NCBI RefSeq assembly: GCF_004009905.1
Contig: NZ_ML136873.1
Span: 83,310 to 147,309, forward strand
Direction: 5' to 3'
DNA length: 64,000 nt
Origin: Lactobacillus xujianguonis
GTDB taxonomy: Bacteria > Bacillota > Bacilli > Lactobacillales > Lactobacillaceae
Positions within the stretch are counted from its first letter, which is position 1, and the number at the start of each line of letters is the position of its first letter. Made by a program: the position numbers and the translations under genes. This document shows positions 41,219-50,103 of this stretch, in pieces. A model generated the notes under the pieces. The model worked only from the letters and a program-made list of their open reading frames with translations, was not told where the DNA came from and ran no database searches.

Positions 41219-43150
41219 GTGAAAGAATTAACAGTAGGCATGATTGCCCATGTTGACGCGGGGAAGACGACTTTGTCTGAAGCACTGTTATATGAAGCAG
41301 GGAACTTGCGCAAGCTTGGAAGAGTGGACAAAGGGGATGCCTTTCTTGATCCGGATGAATTAGAGAAGAAGCGTGGAATTACCATCTTTTCTCATGAAGC
41401 GCAGGTCACAACTGCAGACCTTAAGTTAACTTTACTCGATACGCCAGGACACATTGACTTTGCCTCACAGACAGAGGAAGTACTGAGCGTGTTAGATTAC
41501 GCAATTTTAGTTATTTCCGCACCAGATGGGGTGACGAGTTTCACGAAGACTCTTTGGCATTTATTGCAGAAGTATCAGCTACCGGTATTTATCTTCGTTA
41601 ATAAAATGGATGCTCCCGATGTGAGTGTAAAAAGTGTAAGCGATCTTTTACAAAAGGACTTAGATAGTAACTGCATCGATTTCTCAACTGAAGATGAAAG
41701 TTGGACCGAAAATATTGCGACTACGGATGAAGCTTTGCTGGACAAGTATTTAGGCGGAGAGAAGCTGACCGATGAAGAAGTCCAAGCTTTAATTAAAGAG
41801 CGTAAAATCTTCCCAGTTTATTTCGGCTCCGCTTTGAAACTTTCAGGGATCAAAGAATTCTTGGTTGGCTTAACCAAATGGACAATTGAATTTGTCCCTA
41901 AACAGGAATTTGCTGCGCGGGTATTTAAAATTTCGCATGATGAAAAGGGCGAGCGTTTAACTTGGCTGAAAGTTTTAGGTGGCAAATTAGCGGCGAAAAC
42001 GGAATTGTTGTCAGGAGAAAAAGTTGATCAAATCCGTGATTATGATGGTACCAAGTTTCAGGTTTTACCAGAAATCAAAGCTGGGCAAGTGGCTGCTGTT
42101 ACTGGGCTGAAGTCGAGTTATCCTGGTCAAGGTTTGGGCAAGGAAGCAGATGCTCCAAGTGCAAGTCTGCAACCAGTCTTGTCTTACCGCGTTAATTATC
42201 CAGCTGACCAATTAAGCGAATGCTTGGCGGCCTTAAGAATATTAGAAGATGAAGATCCGCAATTACATGTTACTTGGGATGAACATTTACAAGAAATTCA
42301 CCTGCAGGTAATGGGCGAGATTCAGTTGGAAATTTTGCAGCAGCTGTTACAAGATCGCTTTGGCTTGGCAGTCACTTTTGATGAAGGCAGTATCCTTTAT
42401 AAGGAAACAATTACTAAGCCAATTGAAGCAGTGGGACACTTTGAACCTTTGCGGCACTATTCTGAAGTCCACTTTTTACTTGAGCCTGGTCCTAGAGATA
42501 GTGGCGTTGTCTTTGAAAATAAATGCAGTCTCGAAGTCTTAGACAAGAACTGGCAACATCAGATTATGACGGCCTTGGCTTCTAAAGAACATCTCGGCGT
42601 CTTAACTGGCGCGCCTTTAACCGATGTGAAGATCACCTTGATTGGCGGTCGCGGCAGTAATGTTCATACGGTTGGCGGCGATTTCCGTGAGGCAACTTAT
42701 CGCGGCGTGCGTCAAGGGTTGATGGAATTAAAAATGCGTCAGGCCTGCAAGTTGCTTGAACCGTGGTACAGTTTCCGCTTAGAAATTCCGACAAGCCAAG
42801 TGGGACATGCACTCAACGATATTCAAAAGATGAAAGGGACCTTTGATGAGCCAGAAACAAGTGGAGAGCTCACGACTATCACTGGTCAAGCGCCAGTTTC
42901 AGAAATGCGTGCTTATGCCAATAGCGTGAGAAGCTATACTCATGGAGCAGGACATCTTGAGTGCGTCGTTAGTGGTTACCAAGCTTGCCATAATGCGACA
43001 GAAGTAATTGCAGAGCAGGATTATGATCCAGTTTCTGATTTAGCCAATACGCCTAATTCCGTTTTCTGTTCTCACGGAGCGGGGCACACCGTAACTTGGG
43101 ATCAAGTACCAGCTTATGTGCAATATCCGTATGAGTTTCCATTAAACTAA
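41219..43150 (+). CDS. TetM/EF-G-like translational GTPase (ribosomal-protection family)
   Basis: This is a 643-residue translation-factor GTPase with the architecture of tetracycline ribosomal-protection proteins. G1 is AHVDAGKTTLSE, G2 is KRGITIFS, G3 is DTPGHIDF and G4 is VNKMD. The C-terminal TetM-type stretch is SVFCSHGAGHTVTWDQVPAY. It is slightly longer than TetM/TetO (about 639) and divergent from them. GTG 41219 is chosen because AGGAAG is 8 nt upstream. No mobile element flanks it, so it looks like a core chromosomal paralogue; resistance is not proven. Confidence 0.85.
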   Translation: MKELTVGMIAHVDAGKTTLSEALLYEAGNLRKLGRVDKGDAFLDPDELEKKRGITIFSHEAQVTTADLKLTLLDTPGHIDFASQTEEVLSVLDYAILVISAPDGVTSFTKTLWHLLQKYQLPVFIFVNKMDAPDVSVKSVSDLLQKDLDSNCIDFSTEDESWTENIATTDEALLDKYLGGEKLTDEEVQALIKERKIFPVYFGSALKLSGIKEFLVGLTKWTIEFVPKQEFAARVFKISHDEKGERLTWLKVLGGKLAAKTELLSGEKVDQIRDYDGTKFQVLPEIKAGQVAAVTGLKSSYPGQGLGKEADAPSASLQPVLSYRVNYPADQLSECLAALRILEDEDPQLHVTWDEHLQEIHLQVMGEIQLEILQQLLQDRFGLAVTFDEGSILYKETITKPIEAVGHFEPLRHYSEVHFLLEPGPRDSGVVFENKCSLEVLDKNWQHQIMTALASKEHLGVLTGAPLTDVKITLIGGRGSNVHTVGGDFREATYRGVRQGLMELKMRQACKLLEPWYSFRLEIPTSQVGHALNDIQKMKGTFDEPETSGELTTITGQAPVSEMRAYANSVRSYTHGAGHLECVVSGYQACHNATEVIAEQDYDPVSDLANTPNSVFCSHGAGHTVTWDQVPAYVQYPYEFPLN

Positions 43151-43184
43151 TTAATGTTAAAATGTTGAGAAAGAAGTTGGAAAG

Positions 43185-44012
43185 ATGGAAATTGGCCAAG
43201 CGCTAAAAAGCATAAGAAAGAATCTTCATCTGTCGCAAACGGAGATGGCTGGTAATGTCCTGACTAAGTCTTATTATTCTAAAATTGAACGTGGGATTCA
43301 TGAGATTAATGCGAGTGATTTGATTAAAATCTTAATGTTGCATCAGATTGATATCAATGACTTTTTTGCTAGTCTGGGAGTGAAAGACGACAAGATGAGC
43401 AAAGATCAATGGATGTCAGCGATACGCCAAGCTTATTACAAGCAAGATATAGCAAGAATTAAGCAATTAGAAAAAGAAGTAGGGAATGTTAAAGCTGATG
43501 ATCATACTCTTCAAGTGTTGCAAGCAATTGCAACAATAGTGAGATTGCAGGTTGATAAGAAGAAAGATCTTACTATAGAACAAAAAGATGATATTAAGGC
43601 TTTAATCTTTGAAACAAATGATTGGAATGAAGATAGCCTGGAGCTTTTTTCAATGTCTTTTTCTTTTTGGAAAGATAGTGAACGAGAAGAACTGATCCGA
43701 TCGATCTTGAAAAAATATGCGCACATTCAAAAATTCTCTCAAAGACTGCAAAATCTGGTTTCCGCAATTTTAGTTAATTATCTATCGTTCTCTATTAGAA
43801 ATAGGGAGATTAATAAGAGGGAAACTATTAGGAAAATTTTCACCATGTTAGATTCTCTTCCACAACTTCCGGATAACTGCTTTGCCAAGATTATGAGTAG
43901 TTATTATCAGGCTTACTTTTTAAAGGATGATAGAAAGATACAAGACATTATCGATTTTCTTAGAAATAATAAAATGAATGAAATAGCTGAAGTTATAAAA
44001 GTGTCAATTTAG
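43185..44012 (+). CDS. Rgg/GadR/MutR-family transcriptional regulator
   Basis: This is a 275-residue regulator. The N-terminal XRE helix-turn-helix (MEIGQALKSIRKNLHLSQTE, then NVLTKSYYSKIERGIHEINA) is followed by an all-helical TPR-like C-domain typical of Rgg proteins, which bind short peptide pheromones. It lies directly upstream of a peptide gene, an ATP-grasp ligase and exporters, so it is the likely quorum-type activator of that cluster. GGAAAG precedes ATG 43185. A terminator overlaps its stop codon. Confidence 0.92.
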   Translation: MEIGQALKSIRKNLHLSQTEMAGNVLTKSYYSKIERGIHEINASDLIKILMLHQIDINDFFASLGVKDDKMSKDQWMSAIRQAYYKQDIARIKQLEKEVGNVKADDHTLQVLQAIATIVRLQVDKKKDLTIEQKDDIKALIFETNDWNEDSLELFSMSFSFWKDSEREELIRSILKKYAHIQKFSQRLQNLVSAILVNYLSFSIRNREINKRETIRKIFTMLDSLPQLPDNCFAKIMSSYYQAYFLKDDRKIQDIIDFLRNNKMNEIAEVIKVSI

Positions 44013-44034
44013 ACACTTTTATTTATTTTTCGCA
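43995..44034 (+). terminator. Terminator overlapping the rgg stop codon
   Basis: AAAAGTGTC and GACACTTTT pair around a 6-nt loop that includes the TAG stop; a T-rich tail follows. Confidence 0.85.
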
Positions 44035-44078
44035 AAATGTTATAGACTAAATACAAGTTGATTAAAGGAAGATGAAAA

Positions 44079-44102
44079 ATGTATCCTTGGTTTCCACTTT
44101 AA
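44079..44102 (+). CDS. Possible 7-residue micro-peptide MYPWFPL
   Basis: ATG 44079 has AAAGGAAG ending 7 nt upstream and encodes MYPWFPL followed by TAA. An overlapping frame from ATG 44072 (67 residues) has that ATG directly against the ribosome-binding site, so it is less likely. Hydrophobic short peptides encoded beside Rgg genes often act as pheromones, but they are normally about 20 residues and processed. This may be a translational leader, a pheromone, or chance. Confidence 0.3.
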   Translation: MYPWFPL

Positions 44103-44216
44103 TCATTAATTTTAAATTGTTGAATAAAATAGAAAGAAGTGATGTATGCAAATCGGTATACAGTGAACACCAAAAAGTAATGTCGATGCAGATTAAAAAA
44201 TACAAGGAGAAAGATT

Positions 44217-44390
44217 ATGAACACAACTATGGAAAAAGTAAACGTAAAAGAATTGGCAGATCAAGTTTTAGATAATAAGAGTTCATTAGAAGACTCTAAA
44301 GGACTTACGTTAACTTACACTTATGATCCAATTACAGATAAGGGTGATAAAGCTGATAAGATTGATACTGGCAACGGAAATAACAATTAA
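44217..44390 (+). CDS. Putative graspetide precursor peptide
   Basis: This is a 57-residue peptide. The leader-like N-terminus is MNTTMEKVNVKELADQVLDN (helical, charged). The C-terminal half has alternating Thr (T31, T33, T35 in LTLTYTYDP) followed by regularly spaced Asp (D37, D41, D44, D47, D50) and ends in a GNGNNN tail. Thr/Ser plus Asp/Glu ladders are what graspetide ligases join into ester rings. AAGGAG is 7 nt upstream. A terminator separates it from the ATP-grasp gene, the usual way to make precursor in excess. No cleavage site (such as Gly-Gly) is evident. Confidence 0.8.
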   Translation: MNTTMEKVNVKELADQVLDNKSSLEDSKGLTLTYTYDPITDKGDKADKIDTGNGNNN

Positions 44391-44394
44391 AATT

Positions 44395-44420
44395 AGATCT
44401 CTGAAAAGAGATCTTTTTTA
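44395..44420 (+). terminator. Leaky terminator between precursor and ATP-grasp ligase
   Basis: AGATCTC (44395-44401) and GAGATCT (44408-44414) pair and are followed by T5. No promoter is evident before the ligase, so read-through is expected. Confidence 0.8.
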
Positions 44421-44440
44421 TTAACATGACGAGGAGTAAT

Positions 44441-45523
44441 ATGAAGCCATTTTTATTAGAAAACAATATTAGAAAAAGAAAATATGCTCATAAAAAGATC
44501 GACAAGGATTTTAAACATGCGATTTTAAATCAATATGGTCTTAATTATCAGATAGACGCTAAGAAAAAGATTATAATTTTTTCGACACAAATAGATACTG
44601 AGATTGATGAAATGGGGATTTATTTTTTAGCAAATAATATAGATTATGATCGAATAAATTCAGAAGATGTAGCAAAAGGACGGTATTGTTTTAACATTGA
44701 GTACTCTAAAAATGAAGTCGTTGTAGTTTTAAAAGATAATAAACTAAATATTGATTATCGACTTAATGATTATGATTTAATTTGGTTTAGACATTTCAAT
44801 GTTTATATTAATTTCGATGAAAATACATCCAGTTTTGAAAAAGCATATTGTAATAAAGAATGGGAGACACTTTTTTCTGCAATACCACAACTTTTTGCGG
44901 ATAAAGTATTAATGCCATCTTGTTATGATGGCTTTTTAACTAAACCAATGCAGCTGAAATTAGCTAATGAAGTTGGATTGAATATTATTCCGACCGTTAT
45001 TAGTAATGATTTTGATCTAGTAAAGACTTTTACTAATAGAAATTCAAAATCAAACATTGCGAAAGCAATTTATCATCATATGTTTTTTACTGGTAAAGAT
45101 AATGTGGTTGAATTTAACACTAAAAATTTCAATAAATTAACTTTAAAAGATAAAGCTTCAGTATCGAAAGTTCCAGCAATTTTTCAACCTAATTATTTAA
45201 CAAATGATGCACATGAGATACGGGTTACGGTCTTTGGAAGAAGAATGGTTGCTTATCAATATGAGAACTACTTTGGTAAAGATTGGCATTCTCGGCTTAA
45301 GGACTTACAAGTTAAAAAAGTTAATTTATCTAAAGAATTACAAAATAGTATTATTCAATTTTTTGAAAAAGCCAACATAACATTTGGTACAGTTGATTTT
45401 ATTATTAGAAGTGGTAAATGGTATTTTTTAGAAACTAATGTTAATGGAGATTGGGCATGGCTAGAAAATTTGGCAAATACTTCATTTTCTAATCTTTTAA
45501 TTTCAACTATATTGGAAAAATAA
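44441..45523 (+). CDS. Graspetide-type ATP-grasp peptide ligase
   Basis: This is a 360-residue enzyme of the MdnC/MvdD-like ATP-grasp family, which forms ester or amide crosslinks in peptide side chains by ATP-dependent carboxylate activation. Recognisable blocks are YDLIWFRHFNVY (about 111-122), PSCYDGFLTKPMQLKLANEV (159-178), HEIRVTVFGRRMVAYQ (258-273), DWHSRL (281-286), ITFGTVDF (313-320) and FLETNVNGDWAWLE (329-342). The last block matches the family's FLEiNpnGqWlWiE. ATG 44441 has GAGGAG 4 nt upstream; ATG 44426 lacks a site. It is AT-rich compared with the core genes. Confidence 0.9.
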   Translation: MKPFLLENNIRKRKYAHKKIDKDFKHAILNQYGLNYQIDAKKKIIIFSTQIDTEIDEMGIYFLANNIDYDRINSEDVAKGRYCFNIEYSKNEVVVVLKDNKLNIDYRLNDYDLIWFRHFNVYINFDENTSSFEKAYCNKEWETLFSAIPQLFADKVLMPSCYDGFLTKPMQLKLANEVGLNIIPTVISNDFDLVKTFTNRNSKSNIAKAIYHHMFFTGKDNVVEFNTKNFNKLTLKDKASVSKVPAIFQPNYLTNDAHEIRVTVFGRRMVAYQYENYFGKDWHSRLKDLQVKKVNLSKELQNSIIQFFEKANITFGTVDFIIRSGKWYFLETNVNGDWAWLENLANTSFSNLLISTILEK

Positions 45524-45525
45524 AA

Positions 45526-47124
45526 ATGAAAACATACATTTTAAAATCTAGGTACAAATTCATTTTCTTGATCTTCTTACTAGTTATGGTTGCAGCCTTA
45601 CAAGTATATAGTGCGGTAGTAATGGCTAATATCATTAATGCCATTGTTGCTCATCATTTAAATGTTTTCTGCCAGCAAATGCTCCTTTGGTTTCTGATTT
45701 GGGTAGTAATTGCGGGGATTCGTTTTTCACTTTCAATTCTAGAGACTAATTTTGAACAAGGAATTGCTAATAATATCAGGAATGATTTGGTTGAAACAAT
45801 TGCTAATGAAAGCTATGAAAAATATAACAGTCAGGATGGAACTAAATTTGTTTCGTGGATGAATAATGATCTGCAGCAAGTTGTTGATAAGGGCATAACT
45901 TATCTTTATGTTGTGACTGAATCGATTAGTTCAATTGTTCTTTCCTTGATCACCTTGTGGAATTACAATCTTTGGATTATGTTAATTTCCATCGTCCTTG
46001 CAGCTATTACCTTGTATCTACCGAGCATCCTCAATCGCCGTTTAGCTAAAACTTCTGCCGCTTTATCACGACAAAATGAAGGCTTTGTCAGAGTAGCTTC
46101 TGACTTGCTCAATAGCTTCAATATGCTCTTTTCTTTTAATGCCCTCTCTTTGATGAAGAAGAAAATCAATCAAGAGGCAGGCAAGTTAAAAGCTGCATAT
46201 GTTAGTCAGGCTAAAGTATATGGTGGAATTGCCGTCTTAGGTTTTCTTAGTAATATTATTTCGCAAATTAGTTTAACAGGTTTAACAGGTCTTTTGGTTT
46301 ACAAAGGGATGTTAGGCATTGGGGTTATTTACTCAGTGTCAAATTTGACGGGTAATATTTTTAATGGAGTTGGTAATTTACCTAATTATCTGAGTTACAT
46401 TAAAAGTACTGAGCCGATTTTTGCTAAGTTTGAAAAATTTATTGCTGAAAATGCAAGTTCGAATAGTAATTCTCAAGCTTTAACAGTTGCTGAACCTTTT
46501 TTAGCAATGAAAGATGTAGAGTTTAAATACCCTAATACTCAAAATATTGTGATCAAAGATTTTTCTTATAATTTTGAACAGAATAAAAAGTACTTGTTAG
46601 ATGGTGATAGTGGTTGTGGTAAGAGCACTATCTTAAAATTGCTCGCAGGTTATTATCCTTCTTATAATGGAAAGATTTTATTTGAAGGGCATGATCTAAA
46701 TGAATATGCGCCGCAGCAGCTTCATGAAAATATTTTTTATCTAGATCAACATCCACAAGTGATTCAAGGAACAGTGCGAGATAACTTAGAGTTAATTGAT
46801 GATTTTACTGAGCAACAATTAAAACAGGTTTTAAAGCAAGTATATTTAGATGATAGCGATGAGTTCTTGAATACTAATGTCGAAAAGGGCGGAAGTAGCT
46901 TATCAGGAGGACAATTGCAGAGACTAGCTCTAGCTAGAGCACTTTTACGCAAGTCTAAAGTATTTCTGTTAGATGAAGGAACAACAGGTATTGAAACGAA
47001 GACAGCAATTGAATTGGAACAGCTTCTGTTAAAAGATCCTAATAAGACGGTGATTGTAGTAAATCATGGAGAGGCCGAAGAAAACATGAAATTATTCGAT
47101 CATGTAATTAATTTAAGTAAGTAA
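45526..47124 (+). CDS. ABC exporter (fused permease-ATPase) of the RiPP cluster
   Basis: This is a 532-residue type IV-fold ABC exporter half-transporter. About six transmembrane helices in residues 10-290 are followed by an ATPase with Walker A LDGDSGCGKSTILK, signature SSLSGGQLQRLALA, Walker B KVFLLDEGTT and the H-loop VIVVNHG. The N-terminal C39 peptidase domain of Gly-Gly exporters is absent, so leader removal, if any, must use another protease. It starts 2 nt after the ligase stop and most likely exports the modified peptide. Confidence 0.92.
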   Translation: MKTYILKSRYKFIFLIFLLVMVAALQVYSAVVMANIINAIVAHHLNVFCQQMLLWFLIWVVIAGIRFSLSILETNFEQGIANNIRNDLVETIANESYEKYNSQDGTKFVSWMNNDLQQVVDKGITYLYVVTESISSIVLSLITLWNYNLWIMLISIVLAAITLYLPSILNRRLAKTSAALSRQNEGFVRVASDLLNSFNMLFSFNALSLMKKKINQEAGKLKAAYVSQAKVYGGIAVLGFLSNIISQISLTGLTGLLVYKGMLGIGVIYSVSNLTGNIFNGVGNLPNYLSYIKSTEPIFAKFEKFIAENASSNSNSQALTVAEPFLAMKDVEFKYPNTQNIVIKDFSYNFEQNKKYLLDGDSGCGKSTILKLLAGYYPSYNGKILFEGHDLNEYAPQQLHENIFYLDQHPQVIQGTVRDNLELIDDFTEQQLKQVLKQVYLDDSDEFLNTNVEKGGSSLSGGQLQRLALARALLRKSKVFLLDEGTTGIETKTAIELEQLLLKDPNKTVIVVNHGEAEENMKLFDHVINLSK

Positions 47125-47195
47125 AAAAATACTATTTGTCATGTTTAGTTTCGTTTCGGAACAGTACTAACTAAACGCATATAAATTAGAGGAGA

Positions 47196-47234
47196 AAAAT
47201 AGTTGTCAACTAAATTAAAGCTGACAACTATTTT
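47196..47234 (+). terminator. 13-bp inverted repeat over the start of the next gene (terminator or translational switch)
   Basis: AAAATAGTTGTCA (47196-47208) and TGACAACTATTTT (47222-47234) are perfect complements with a 13-nt loop, just downstream of GAGGAG. The hairpin includes the TTG start at 47203. Only T4 follows, all within the stem. A second, weaker repeat GTTTAGTT/AACTAAAC lies upstream at about 47142-47176. Confidence 0.6.
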
Positions 47235-47988
47235 AATAAGTAATATGAACTTTATATTGAAGACAAAAGCATTTATAAGATTCTATACTGAATTGGCTTT
47301 TGATAATAAGATTAGTTTAGTTTTCACACTTCTATTTCCAGCAATTTATCAATTACTAAATTCTAGAAGAATTTCAATAAGCAACAATAATGATTTTATT
47401 CAAGCATGTATACCAATGATTGCATATATCATTGTTGCTACAGCTTTAAATGGTGTAACTTTAGCTATTATTTCAACTAGAAATAGTGGCTATATCAAAG
47501 CATATTATTATGCCAGTGGCAGTAGGTGGGCTATTTATTTAGCAAATTTATTTGTTCAGTTAGTTATAGTTTTATTAGAGAACTTTATTTTCATAGTGTC
47601 GTTGATGCTGTTATATAGATACTTTTCAATTTATTTGCTGATCAATCTTATGTTAATGACTTTAATTTCATTTCCTTTTGTTGCATTAGAATTTAATTGC
47701 TTATTTTTGCTCAAAATAAGGGCATCAGATATGTCTATTTTAGCGACAGCTTTGATGATAGGACTTTTAGTTTTGTTTAGTATTTCTGCTAATATTCCTA
47801 TGCCTGATTTCTTAAAATTTATAATCGGAATTAATCCCTACTCTTTTATAAGCTTTATTTTACGTGAATTATTGCAACCTGATTTTATGGTTTGCTTTAG
47901 TTTAGTACTCGATTTTGTGATATTTAGTTTTGTAGGATTTTTTGGGTTTCAATTTTTAGATTTACAAAATAGAGGCATTAAAAAATAA
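47203..47988 (+). CDS. ABC-2-type permease of the RiPP cluster
   Basis: This is a 261-residue membrane protein with about six helices, ABC-2 transporter-like, partner of the ATPase that overlaps its end. TTG 47203 has GAGGAG 8 nt upstream but sits in a 13-bp hairpin; ATG 47245 (247 residues, MNFILKTKAFIRFYTEL) is the alternative start with a poor ribosome-binding site. Such two-gene ABC transporters in bacteriocin clusters often confer self-immunity; here that is inferred from position. Confidence 0.85.
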   Translation: MSTKLKLTTILISNMNFILKTKAFIRFYTELAFDNKISLVFTLLFPAIYQLLNSRRISISNNNDFIQACIPMIAYIIVATALNGVTLAIISTRNSGYIKAYYYASGSRWAIYLANLFVQLVIVLLENFIFIVSLMLLYRYFSIYLLINLMLMTLISFPFVALEFNCLFLLKIRASDMSILATALMIGLLVLFSISANIPMPDFLKFIIGINPYSFISFILRELLQPDFMVCFSLVLDFVIFSFVGFFGFQFLDLQNRGIKK

Positions 47989-48698
47989 TGATTGAATTGA
48001 GCAATGTGACAGCTAGTTATTCCAAAGATAAGATTTTAGAAAATTTTTCAGGAAAAATCTCTTGTAATAACTTGGTTGTTTTAATAGGGAAAAATGGTGT
48101 TGGAAAAAGTACTTTATTGGATATTATTAGTGGATTGAAAAAGATTGATTCAGGTTCTTTAGATGGAATTCCATCTACTAAGAAGATAATGTATATGTTT
48201 CAGTCAACGCCCTTTTATACAGATGTTAAAGTTAGACAAATGATTGATATGTATAAAAGTTTTGGAAGAACTACTAGCTTTGAAAAATACAAAATTCCAA
48301 AAATAAAGGATTTCTTTGAAGAAAATATTAAGCCATTGCTAGATAAAACTCTAGGTGATTTATCTGGAGGTGAAACCAAATTAGTATTTACATATGCCTC
48401 TGCAATGGTGGCTAAATCATTATACTTATTTGATGAACCTCTTTCTGGAGTTGATCCAGAAAATCGAATTAAAATTATTAACTTATTAGAAGAATTAGGA
48501 CGAAGGGTACCGGTTATTATTACTTCGCATGAAATTTCGCCATTTAAAAATATTGATTGTACTTTAAAGTATTTATCGTCACACAGATTTATTTTTTCTG
48601 GTAATTATACTCAATTGATTGAAGAATATGGTGTAACATCTGAAAAGGCTTTTCTTAATTTAACTCAAGAAATGAGGGAGAAAAACGATTATATCTAA
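47988..48698 (+). CDS. ABC transporter ATPase of the RiPP cluster (probable immunity)
   Basis: This is a 236-residue ATPase. Walker A is IGKNGVGKSTLLD, the signature is GDLSGGETKLVF, Walker B is SLYLFDEPLSGVD and the switch His is in IITSHE. The ATG overlaps the permease stop by 1 nt, so the two form a unit. Together they resemble LanEFG-like or BcrAB-like transporters that protect producers. It is the last gene of the cluster, which is closed by a bidirectional terminator. Confidence 0.9.
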   Translation: MIELSNVTASYSKDKILENFSGKISCNNLVVLIGKNGVGKSTLLDIISGLKKIDSGSLDGIPSTKKIMYMFQSTPFYTDVKVRQMIDMYKSFGRTTSFEKYKIPKIKDFFEENIKPLLDKTLGDLSGGETKLVFTYASAMVAKSLYLFDEPLSGVDPENRIKIINLLEELGRRVPVIITSHEISPFKNIDCTLKYLSSHRFIFSGNYTQLIEEYGVTSEKAFLNLTQEMREKNDYI

Positions 48699-48708
48699 AA
48701 CCACACAA

Positions 48709-48742
48709 AAAGAGCGTTGAATCAATCATCAACGCTCTTTTA
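48709..48742. terminator. Bidirectional terminator between the RiPP cluster and ldhD
   Basis: AAAAGAGCGTTGA pairs with TCAACGCTCTTTT around an 8-nt loop. Confidence 0.92.
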
Positions 48743-48761
48743 TTATCTTCTAAATTAATTT

Positions 48762-49796
<1,035 letters not shown>

Positions 49797-49817
49797 TTAA
49801 TAGTATGACCGAAGTCT

Positions 49818-50038
49818 ATTATACACTGCCGTTTGCTCAACAAAACACAAAAAGAGAAGTTTTTCGCTAAAAAAACAAAATAATAATTATTTTTTTGTAG
49901 TATGCTTTTTACTCTTTTGGGTATTTGTTATTTAATAAGCCCCGTGGATAGGAATATTGCATAATAAAATACACTGTAAATAAAGGATGATAATGTTTTC
50001 AAACTAATGCTTGTATTATATAAATCTTGTTATATAAT
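49818..50038. promoter_or_regulatory. Divergent promoter region of ldhD and the first YSIRK gene
   Basis: On the minus strand, TATAAT (49823-49818) serves ldhD. On the plus strand, TTGTAT (50011-50016), a 16-nt spacer and TATAAT (50033-50038) serve the surface-protein gene, whose long AT-rich leader ends in ACATAACGGAGGAAG. The rest of this 328-nt gap shows no frame. Confidence 0.65.
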
Positions 50039-50103
50039 GAAATTGTAAAACATAAAACACAAAACAAACAGAGTATTAAGACATAACGGAGGAAGAATTT
50101 TCG

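Noticed and set aside
44072..44275. 67-codon frame overlapping the graspetide precursor start
   Set aside because: Its ATG is pressed directly against the AAAGGAAG site and it runs out of frame through the precursor ribosome-binding site and start; the C-terminal half looks random. Kept only as an alternative in the micro-frame finding.
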